From: Arthonia radiata
Taxonomy: Eukaryota > Ascomycota > Arthoniomycetes > Arthoniales > Arthoniaceae
Direction of reading: 5' to 3'
Assembly (NCBI GenBank): GCA_002989075.1
Contig: PSQN01000005.1
Location: 1,501,241 to 1,565,240, forward strand
DNA length: 64,000 nucleotides
Both the position numbers and the translations under genes were made by a program. This document shows positions 36,672 through 47,040 of this stretch, in pieces; position 1 is the stretch's first letter; each line of letters begins with the position of its first letter. The notes below the pieces were generated by a model. It was not told the origin of the DNA and did not search any database. It was given only the letters and a program-made list of their open reading frames with translations.

Positions 36672-39600
36672 TTCGGGTATTCCGATATCATTGACGCAAG
36701 GCTCTGATAGCAGAATCAAGGCAGCACTAAGGGGGTGGCTGATGCATGTCAACCCTTCTCCAGCCATCGCCCATTCCATCGCCTAGTCCACCAGCACTCA
36801 CTGTCTCCATCCTCGCTTCATGTGGTCCTGCTCCGAGAAGCACGTATCTTCTCATTGGCCTTGAACAATTCATTCGCTGACATCACATCTTATCGAGTTC
36901 AATATTTCAGCATGCTGCGCGGCGACGGTGATCATCATTCCTGTTCTACAACCATCCGCGCGTCCACTGCCCCTTACTGATATTCTGCCGTCTTAAGCTA
37001 GCACGACCATGCATCCCCTCAACCTGCTTGGTTGGATACTTATGCAATTCGTGAGTGCATCGCAAACACGAGCTCCAGTGTACTCAATATCAAGACCTTT
37101 GCCCGCAAGCGGGATGGTCACGCAGGAGCGCTCGTAGCATCCGTCTTATATCAGCAACGACCATCACTGAAGCATGAATTCTTTATATTCGAAGCAGAAT
37201 AGGAACATTGGAAGATGGAGAAACCCTCTCCTGAGGGGCGCGCGGAATGTCAGCACAGACCTTGTCGCTTCTTAGCTTCTTATTCTGCGACGGAATTGTG
37301 ACACCCGATGTGGTCGACAGGTGCTGCTATCTCCGCTGATGATGATATGTATCATCCGTCTTTACCCTGTGACCAGGACGGCTTGCACTCTTTACTTATG
37401 CTAGCTGTTTAAGACCTGTCATAAGGAAGAGCTGGGAGCGCTTCCCCTCCTGGCATATTGTAATGCTTCTTTGCATTGCTTCTTTGCGTCCTGCTCAGCA
37501 CCACAGTCACAAGGGCGGCTTCAAAAAGTTCACCCGCGGCCGACAAGAGAATCAACCGTATTGTCTGTACTGGAGCCTCAGACAAGGTCGACTGAGCTTA
37601 TCTGCGCCAATGAAAGCTCCACCTGAAACGCCATCTTCTCGAGTTCGCAAAAGAGGGAGCGATTGCAAGTCCGAGAAAAGCCTGTGCCATGCTTGATCCG
37701 GTGCTCGTACGACTGCAGAGTTTACAGCACGGAGAACGAAGACAGTGTCGATGCTTATCAGCATGCTGAAGGTCGCGAGCAGCTGTCACTCCGGCGACTG
37801 CAGAGCGCAGATCGCGGACAAGTCAGTGAATTTGGTGTGCTTAGGAAACCTTCCCCCTGAGTGTATTGGGCTGCTAGCTGTGTGATCAATTGGACGCATC
37901 GCCCATGACCTCCCATAGATGGCGAAGGCGAGCGATGTATCCCATCAACGGTATCATCATTGGGACGATAGGTGCTGCGCCTGCAGCACCTTCGTAGTCG
38001 TCGATGCCTAAGCTACTGCGCTGATCTAATCGACTATCATGCGACAAGACGAAAGCTTAATGGAATGCCCTCGATTGAGGGGCTCTGCTCACAGGATCAC
38101 AGGCCACTGCTTCACGATCCGTAAGTATGCGCAATGCTGAGCTTTCGGCGATCGATAGCTTGCAGCTCTGCTGACGCGCTGCACCAGCATCAACGGCGAC
38201 TTCTTGCTGCAGAAGTCACGATTCTTTCAGTGTTTCCACATCACAGATTATGCCGGAATGTGAACGAGCAATATATTGTCTAGCTCCTGACCTCTGCAAG
38301 GCGATCAGCGCCCTGACGCTCTCGAAACCGCGCCGTGGTATTGCAGTAGCAAACATTCTAGGAAGACCTTGTCTCTTCTCTGCTAGTTGCTGTGGCACCT
38401 CGTCTTGACGCGGTCTTGACTGAAAACTCAAGAGATGATCAAGTCAGTACGAGACAGAACTCTCAGTATCAGACAAGCTGAGGGGCGCTCCGCCAACGTC
38501 GCAACAGTAATCCTATCCACAGACTGCCACGTTTCATGCTTGTTAACGTTGGCACCGTGTATGCGTTGTCGAAATACTTGCACCGAAGGTTGGTATCAGC
38601 GCATTGCGCAAGAGGTCTCATAACGACGATCCCTGCAGACCACAGCTCCCTGACAAGTTACATGCCTGGATCAATGTACCGTCGCAACTCTGTAGCAGTC
38701 ACGACCAGTCGAGCCCCTGCCACAGCATTCTCCAGGGATCGCGAAGCATTCGTCTTCTCCTGACCAGAGAGGGTCTTGATCCATGGCGCACATTGCGAGT
38801 ACCATATCGTCTGAGTAGACTCGGCGCTTTAACTATTTTGGGCACTTTGGGCCAGCTAAATGGTGCGCGGTCACAGACATCTGTCTACCAATGCAGCCTT
38901 CCTTGGATGGAATACTACAATTTTTCGAACACAGGGGCTGCATCGTATTGATTCCACGGTGATCAGACTGAAGCAACCATCCTGCTTACCTCGCTACTTC
39001 TTCTATTAGGAGTAAAGGCAATGATGTCGAGGTTCGTCAGCTGCACGGCAAACATCTTCCGCCAAGATACCGATCTAGTAGCCCCACGATTTCGAGCGTC
39101 CAGCTGAACATCACAGACCGACTCTTCTGGCACCCCTGACGACTGGTTCTCGTAATATTGCTCTTACAAAGCGGTGCAATCATTTATCCAAGAAATGCAT
39201 CTTCTATTTGAAGGACGAAACACCTGTCTCACCCTAAACCTGCGATGTAACTATATCGATCATACGTGATATCAAGAGCTTTTTGCCCGGTTCTCAATCT
39301 ACGTAATACATCAGCAGACTAAAACTTGACCAGATGGCAGCCCGCCACATAGGCATGATTACGCGCATCAAGCACGTAGCTGTTGGTGTCTGATCCCTGT
39401 CAAACAGGTCAAATACACGATTGAATCCATCTGAGTAGCTAACTCCTGCTCATTGGCAGTATTGATGTCAACCGTCATCGAACGATCAGTACTGCGCAAG
39501 CTCTGGCAAATAGATAGTCAAGTCTTTACAAAGACTGTTCAAAAAGCTCTAGTGGGGAGTAGCACCAACCCCTTCGATAGATCTCTGCACATGCTATTGT

Positions 39601-40881
39601 CGTTCGCAAAGTTTTGAAGTTTGAGCCAGGTCCAGCTACCTGACGGCGGTCAAGAAGATCACAGTTGCACGCCGCATACAAGCGCGGCGAGGTACTGACA
39701 CTCGAAGTCCAAACACAGATAATGAGCCTCTACTGTCAAACGCTCAGCATTTGCTCAAGCGACACACATCTCATTCGAGTCAAGGGCCAATACACACCTC
39801 CTCAATGTATTGTTATCCACACTCGAAGCACGCGGTATCAATCTCAGCCACGTCCAGAGATGGCTACGATGAAGCGATTCATCGCCTCTTGTCGTCGCAA
39901 ATATCGACATCCCTTTCACTCGCAACAGGCGCAAACCATCACTTCGTACCAGTCTAGCTGTGGAGAGGTCCCCTGAAAGCACTTAGCGATCTTGTTACGT
40001 CAAGAAGCTTGCCCGGCATTTCTAAATTGTAGCAGTAGAAGATAGACGAAGTTAGCCTTTTCAACCCATTGAGAGACCGTGCCTTGAAGCAGTACCATTG
40101 AGACTACTGAAGGCCGATTCGAGCTGCTGCCCAAGCGAACTGCCCAGAGACGCTACTAGACAGCGCCCTTGCTCACTTATGGCAGCACCTCAGGGGCTTA
40201 CAGCAGTGATATTGCTGCACTCGCTGGTCCGGACGCAAAGTTGAGATCATCGAAGGCATACACCCGCCTGGCTCAGGAGACTGACAATATTGATAATTAC
40301 CAACGCTAGCGCCTTACCATGTTACAGCCGTCTGTGGAAGTCTATCAAGCTTGCGAGAGCTGCTCCCTAATAGCATAACTTTTGCGACAACTTACCAAGT
40401 CCCCTAGGTCTTCATCCGCAGAGAACTTCATTCAGCTGTTGCTGGTCATGCTTCTCGTCTCTGCATTGAGTTACAAGCGATCTTATATCTTGAGACAAGC
40501 CCTTACTTCGATCATTTATTGTCGGCCTACTACGGATGTTGAGGTGCGCGACAAGGCTATATATATGGCGCGTGAGCTAGAAATACTTCTTCAAGTGACA
40601 CGATTGCCAAGTCAAGAAACAGGACGTCATTCGGGTGCAAGGGATCGCAGGTCAGAAAAGGCAAATATTCGTACTAGCCCTGACTCAAAGGTGTCAATTG
40701 CGGAGCACGGGATCTTAGAGTAAGAGTGATGATTAATAGCAGCCTTTACTGTATGCAAGTCTCATGGTGGTTAGCGCCGGCACTTTGCCACTTTTCGGCA
40801 TGCTCTAGCAGTGTCTCTACGGTAAGGTGTTTGCTGCATGATGGGAAACATCCAGCACCAAGCTCCAAACGTCGAGGCTGC
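36672..40881. other. 4.2-kb gene-poor region
   Basis: No supported gene. Frames are short and motif-free. A 113-codon frame at 40382-40723 with one hydrophobic stretch is the longest but lacks an ATG start and splice support. The sequence may include decayed genes that I cannot identify. Confidence 0.4.
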
Positions 40882-41343
40882 TCACGCATACCGCTTAGAA
40901 CATCTCCTATGGTCGTGCTCCCACTTTCCTTGTGAAATCGTCCAGAACGAGCCACAACCGCGGCAGACCAAGCCGTTGTCAGCTGCCTGCGCTACCGGAC
41001 CCTTATAACGTCCTTTACTAATCTCCTTCCCATGGTTCCGGTTGATGTGCTGCGTCGTCCTGCCTGCAGGAACCGTTTTCTCGCAGTACGCGCAACCGCC
41101 GTCTCCTGATGAGGTCTCGGCTTGCATACCACATGTCGATGGTTCGGCTTGCGCGCCTCCTGTCGATGGTTTGGCTTGCGCGCCTTCCGTCAATGGCTCG
41201 GCTTGCGCGCCGTGGTAGCCGTGAAAATGCGACTCGAACTCATGCCAGTGTTTGGAAACCCAGTGACCGCAGGAGGTGCAGGCGTAGCCGTCTACGCCGG
41301 ACTGGCTTTTCTTGTTAGCGTAATCGTCGCTGGTGATTGGCAT
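40882..41343 (-). CDS. Small protein with three C2H2-like fingers and 9-residue repeats
   Basis: An intronless 153-residue frame with a good start context (ACCATGC). Finger 1 is CTSC-x13-H-x4-H, finger 2 is CAYC-x11-H-x4-H, and finger 3 is CRGC with a DH-x-x-C end (an altered C2HC type). Between fingers 1 and 2 are four tandem copies of a nonapeptide: GAQAEPLTE, GAQAKPSTG, GAQAEPSTC and GMQAETSSG. Intact Cys/His pairs in all three fingers and an unbroken frame argue for purifying selection, so I call it a gene although I do not recognise the family. It could be a nuclear DNA- or RNA-binding protein. It stands alone in a gene-poor region. Confidence 0.65.
   Translation of the reverse strand: MPITSDDYANKKSQSGVDGYACTSCGHWVSKHWHEFESHFHGYHGAQAEPLTEGAQAKPSTGGAQAEPSTCGMQAETSSGDGGCAYCEKTVPAGRTTQHINRNHGKEISKGRYKGPVAQAADNGLVCRGCGSFWTISQGKWEHDHRRCSKRYA
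41116..41212. repeat. 27-bp coding minisatellite
   Basis: Four copies with exact 27-bp spacing of the core CGGCTTGC (starts 41118, 41145, 41172, 41199; the third has TGGCTTGC). It codes the nonapeptide repeats of the small zinc-finger protein on the minus strand, so copy changes keep frame. Confidence 0.85.
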
Positions 41344-41608
41344 GGTAAAGAGAATACGAGGGGATTGGCTAACAACGGGATTATATCGCGCTGGGTTTTG
41401 ACTCTAGAGATAGCAAAATGGAGTTCTGTGTACTGCTGGCTCTTTGATGGCCGGAGGATAGGCGAGTATATAGAGCGTGCTGAGTCATCCCTCCTGGGAA
41501 GCAATTTGTCTTCATCTTCGTAACATGGGGGCCTATCGCTACGCATTTGCGCCCAGTGTTGGCGATGAGTCAGATGGGACAGTCCGTATTGCTTGGTCAG
41601 GTTAGATC

Positions 41609-42326
41609 TCAGGCGGATCAGTCCGCTGTTCGACACTATTTAGGTCAGCTCAGGTCAGATGTCTATCAAATATTAGGACAAGATCAGGGCAACATTTGAC
41701 AGATGGTCAAGTATCTGACGGATATGTAGGATCAGGCCGGGGTAAAATTGTGACTCCCTCCGATCAGTCCTCAGGCGGGGACTAGTCCGCTCAAATCATC
41801 GCCAACTCTGTTTGCGTCTCGTGATTGCACAGAGAAACTTACATATGCCTATCTGATCTAGTCATATAGGTTACGTGTCTGTTGCGGCACTGGTTTGTAG
41901 TCGCTAAGGTCACGAAAGTACGCCTTACAGCTGTTTGCGTAATCTTTGGGGATCGGACACGGGGCGATTTTTGCATTTTTGCTTATATCTTGCTGCCTGG
42001 TGTTCCGCGCTTACTGCGGTTTTTTTTTGTTTGTTGATTTTCATATCAACCTACTTGTACTCTTACAAGTTATCTTTGGGAGCTGCTATACGTAAAACTT
42101 GCAGTCGCGGTGTTCCGCAACAATATTTTCTTATGACGTACTGTTATACGGTATTACCCTTTTTAGCTTGATTCCCGTACCCACCCATGCCACCGTAATC
42201 TCTCTCTACCCTCCACAGCCTCTTAATTCTTACACAGCGATTGGAAAGCCCGGATGGCAAGACCATTGTCTTACCGGCAAAACATTATATCCATAATCCC
42301 GCACCACAGACATTTGCGGTGTCCGC
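41609..42326. repeat. Cluster of CGG-N-CCG inverted triplets
   Basis: GCGG...CCGC motifs with loops of 3-8 bp occur at about 41614 (CGG-N6-CCG), 41775 (CGG-N8-CCG), 42107 (CGG-N4-CCG) and 42316 (CGG-N3-CCG). The first two sit in a repeated CTCAGGCGG...AGTCCGCT unit 161 bp apart. They may be hairpins from a decayed element or binding sites for Zn2Cys6 factors. Confidence 0.4.
41880..42122. mobile_element. Possible solo LTR or small inverted-terminal element
   Basis: A 243-bp segment begins TGTTGCGG and ends CCGCAACA, a perfect 8-bp terminal inversion of the TG...CA type seen in retrotransposon LTRs. A long T-run and TATA-like CTTATATC lie inside. I see no matching 5-bp target duplication (flanks GTGTC and ATATT) and no second copy, so it is tentative. 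Confidence 0.35.
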
Positions 42327-45300
42327 AGGGGTGCAGTCAGCTACACTTCTAGGTAGCCGAGTGCCATCAGCAAGGGAAACCTAGAAACGCATCACGAACT
42401 TTATCGTGGGAACAGCATCCGTCATAGCACGACGGCATGGTGTCAGCGGCCAACAGATACTATAAAGCCCGCGACGCCAGCGTGGCCTGGCCCCTACGCT
42501 TACCAATCTGCTACTTCTACTCATCTCATATGCTCTACTGGACCCCACGTCAATTCCCTCTGATCCTCGTTGCATCTTTGTTGCCTCTGTTAACGCTTTA
42601 AGTTTAGCTCGCACAAGTTCTCCCTAATAACGGCCATAGCACACCGCAAAACATCTCTGTCCGAGCGCAAGTAGCGCATTGAAGCATTGTGATGCGGGCT
42701 ATGATTAGGGGCTTCCTTTCACTGCTGTTACCAAAGGCCACGTATTTTTTTGCCGATTTTGCGTCAGAAGTAATGTCGTTGACGACATGGGTAAGACGTT
42801 GAATATTCCAGTAGGTCGTAGCATCACGGCGTGGTCAGCCGTAATGATGAATATTATGGCTCCGTTGATATCCTGCTACAGCTCTGTAACCAGGCCTCAC
42901 AATGTCGACGCTGCTTAAGCTAACTTGGAACTCTCTGCGCCGGTTTTGCACCCCTAAATCTGAAGGTGACCATGTCTTCTCTGCTTCACTTCAGTCATAT
43001 TTCAGCAACTGTACGTATACATTCAGAGGGAAGACAAAAAAGCGTTCGCCTCTTTCACTATGCTGTCAGCGAAGTTGCTGATGGCTAAAATGCTAAGCAG
43101 AGAAACACCATCACGCTATTCACAGGGGGATGAATGCTTTGCGATGGTATGTATGTTGTATATGATAACATCAGGCCTTTACAGAGATCTCGTCACCGAC
43201 GATGAGGCTCGCCGTCATATCAGCTTTCCTGCAGCGCAACAGAGATGGTGCAACTCAGATCGAACGGGCAGAAACTTCATACAGCAGCTTGAACACAAAC
43301 CCCCTCAAGGTTGACTCCCGCGTGATCTAGCTGTTCTGTCGGGATCCCCGATTCACAGCGTCAGCTTTGGACCGCAATTTCACATTATAGTATAGCTATT
43401 CTACTCTGCCTCCGCTGGGCTTGCAGGTTGATCTATCTTGGCCAAGCGCCTGCCTACAACAGACGACAGGGCGTATGTTATTTCGCAATGCAACACTTCA
43501 CATTCTGTGAAGGTCAGAAATGAGGAGAACCTCAGGGGCTGCTGCTATGAGAATCGTGTGAGCATGAGCGTATGCATTGCCATTTTAGCAGCGAGAGGTC
43601 GAGAGGTGATGATGACCATCGTCGTGATGCTGCGCCAACCACAACAACGCACCACCACAGCACCAGAGCATGAAAGCGCAATCCAACACGGGGGTTTGAA
43701 AGTCAATCTTGAATGCTAGGATGCGGTCGCGCCTCTGTGTCGCTAATTTGTCTTTCACCCAGGTAAGCTGCGATGCTGTCCTTGACGGCGTGGCAGAGAA
43801 AAATGGCGAACTTCATCGCCAATTCACAGTTTCTTCGAAATTTAAAGTACAGACACAACAGCTTAACCCCAGGTTCCATAACAGCCTAGGCCTCGTCCAG
43901 TAAGTCGGCTGCCCCCCTCTGTTGGCGTTGCGCCCCTTTGTAATATCGCTTCACCTGGTGTACTAGCTGAATGTTTCTTAGGTCAACGTGTGCGATAAAT
44001 GGAGAGATGTCCTGGGCGCGAGCTCAATTTAACTAGGTGTGAAAGTGAGACGACTTTGGCGTTAAGGAGAAGATGACCTGAGACTTTGGTTGAACGATCA
44101 TGTGAGAGGCAGTCGGCAGACGGACCCGGAGAACGTAGGAGCTTACGTTTGAGGTTCTGGGAGGTTGCTTCTGGTTCCAGTTGCCCCCTTCCGTTTTCGT
44201 CGACCTGCGAATCTGTGGACGAAACGCGTACTATAAGTCTCGTCCAAGATGATACAGCACAACCCTCAGACTACTACGGCTACACCACTGACTTCAAGTT
44301 GCACGCCGTGTGGCTGTGTGTTCAAGATATATATCTTACAGTGTTCCTGGGCTAATGCTGTTGCTCAAGCTACGGTGGAAGAACAATGCCTACAGCTGAA
44401 ACCCGGATCCGAGGGGTGCCAGAAACTTCATTTACTTCGGCTCGGTGATAAGCAGTAAGTGGGAGTTGGCCGTGCTGTCAAAGACGCGTGGTGATGGTAA
44501 TGATGACCCTTACCAGTGTATCTCACTCCACAGACTCCAAGAACCGGGCCAACACATCTCTCTTAACAGGGCTGACAAGACGTTCATCCCCTACAAACCT
44601 TGTTTGTTCTTGCGAATGCGTTTCTCGTCGCTATACAACTGAAATCACCGCCTCAAACACCAAAGAGTCGATGTATCATGAGGCGCTGCACCACAGCCAC
44701 ACTACCTCCCAGCTCCCTCCTTCCTATCTCAAATTACCCAAAAGAGCGCAAAACAACAAACACTTCAGCCCCGCTACCGTGCCATCACCTCCCTTTAGAC
44801 CGCGAAAGTGGGCGCGCGGTGTAGGCGTCGTTCGACTGGAAATATTTCAGGGGCGCTAGTGTAGTCACTGCTGTGCTCTTGCTCAACTCACAGGTCACCT
44901 GAAACCAGTGGTGTGTGAAGCTAGCAATCGACAACGATGCTGAACGTTACCAACAAGCTCGAGCACAACCCACTCACACTCTGAACCCTCGACATCGCAT
45001 GAACAGCAACCAGTCACTCGCATTGGACAAGACATGTAGAAAACCCTGACGTTAGAGACATTTTGGTGATGACGGCTCAGTCGATTGCTGACGATTATGC
45101 ATGTTCGTCTCACGCCTTTGTAGGCTTCTGATGGTCTCACGGCCTGCGACAGATTAGTTGCAGTATAAGAGGAGGCGAACGGTAGAGGTGAGAAGGTAAG
45201 ATAGCGACTGCGAGAACATCCAAAGAAACGAAACATTGGATCAGGGGACTCCTCGCCTCAGGTGTATTCAGGGAGTGAGTTGTTTGTCGTCAGGATTTTG

Positions 45301-45699
45301 TACTCGACAAGAAGGAGTTGTGGGCTCACTGTGCTTGATAAGTTAAAGACAATGATGATCATCACCCTCAGTACGATCAATTCGACCACAAACCCGGTCT
45401 TGTAATATCACTGGCAATGTTGGTGTCGCAGCAGAGAAATATGCAGGCCCCTGTTTACGTCGAGATTTGCGGCGGTCAAGTCCCTATTAGCCAGCTTTCA
45501 CCTCACTATAATTTGGCAGCTTTCAGACCCTTAAGATAGTCTTGCGGAGCTTGTCTCATTCCAGCGTAAAACGTAGGCTAGCACAGCAGAAGGGGTGAAC
45601 AAGTACTCTCCGCTAATAGGAGAGGTTGCAAATACAGCGATTGGTCTCCCTGTCAGAAAACGACAGCGAGACTAGAAGCTCACGCTAACCCCCTTACTA

Positions 45700-47040
45700 G
45701 GGGAAAGACCCACGGGGAGTGCTTCGTTTGTGATGCGGTGCTATGGACTGGCTGGGTCACTTACAACAGCATGAAGTTGATTAGGAGGGTGTGGTGGAGA
45801 TGATCATCACTGAATGAAGATGACGTTGGCGAAGGTAAGAAGAAGGTCATATCACCCGAGTTAGCTGCACTGCAGTGAAACAGCGAACGCTTTACAGCGT
45901 CCCATTCACTTTCTGTTGGGACTTTTAGCCCCTGACAATCTAATAACTAGTTGGTCATTGTTCAATACCACGTTATTGAGACAACTGTCGAGCATGGTAG
46001 CTCGCATATCTGTCCGCAGAGGCTAGAAGCTAGCTCAAAAGAGATCTAACTGTGCAGTGATTACCCCTAGCGCTCTTTCCTCTTTACTGATGCCGGTTTC
46101 CGTACCAGTGGCGAGAGGCGCCTTTGAACAAGAGAACATTTCATCAGTTGAGACAAGTAGTCCGTGAGAGTACCCGCATAGGACCAGCAAATGGATGAGG
46201 TGACTCCTCTTTTCTGGCCACTGAGGGGAATGATTTCTGGTGAGAGATTTACGATTCACAAGCGGCGTTGTGTGTTCACTGTACTTTACGAATTAGGGGC
46301 GGTGACAATCATCACCGCAATAAACATAACGACGACGAAAACAAGGCGTAGCTCATATCACCCGCGTTAGCCGCATTGAAGTGAAATAGCGAAAGACTGA
46401 CAGCATCTCCCTGTAAATGTGCTGCGCATTTGAGCCCCTACGCCATCGAAAGTGTCATCGGCATCCTCAATGATGCAGTATCGACGATACATATCGTGGC
46501 GACCCGGCTTATATATCTGCAGAAGCTATTAGCTGAACCAAGAAAGGTCTGAATCTAGGTTACGTAGTGTTTACCCAAGATGAAGAGACAGCACAACCAC
46601 AGAGCCAAGCAATTGTAGATACGAGAGTGAGGAGGGGACGCACAGTCATCCAGCATTTAGGGATCGAACAACGACGAGAATGCTTTGTTCGTGATGCTCT
46701 GTTGATGGGATGTGCCACGACCGTACGAAACGGTGGTGGTAGTCCTGAGCATGACAGTGGCAAAGATATCACTGATGATAGTGATCAAGATGACGATAAA
46801 GATGGCGACGCTATCACCAATGCAACTAATACCGCAAACAGGCAATAGCATCTGCTTCGACAGTGCGTATATGTTCAAGCCCCTTGACTGTTGCATCACA
46901 TGTGTATCAATGAAAACTGGATTATTGAGACATCCACTGATCGCGGTAGCTCAACTATACACGCGAAGAGGCTTATGACTAGCTCAATTTGGGTCTAGAT
47001 TGCGTAGTGTTGGCTTCTAGCGCTCTTTCTTCTCTAAAGA
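45700..47040. repeat. Decayed tandem repeats sharing the 3' end of the protease gene
   Basis: Three diverged units about 460-510 bp apart. The shared block CATATCACCCGxGTTAGCxGCA appears at about 45848 and 46354, with a weaker match (CTATCACCAATGCAACTAATACCGC) at about 46811. TTATTGAGAC plus GGTAGCTC occurs at about 45974 and 46922. CTAGCGCTCTTTC, which in the right copy is the end of the signal peptide peptidase coding region, recurs at 46068. The differences include many C/T and G/A changes. Confidence 0.5.

Larger units (their letters stand above)
41344..47016. other. 5.7-kb repeat-rich gene-poor region
   Basis: No supported gene. It contains the CGG/CCG inverted triplets (41.6-42.3 kb), a possible solo LTR (41880-42122) and decayed tandem repeats toward the right end (45.7-47.04 kb). 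Scattered short frames have no motifs. Confidence 0.45.

Noticed and set aside
27047-47016. tRNA genes or a CRISPR-like array in the gene-poor zone
   Set aside because: No B-box/A-box pair with a cloverleaf was found; the repeats seen are diverged and not evenly spaced spacer-repeat units.
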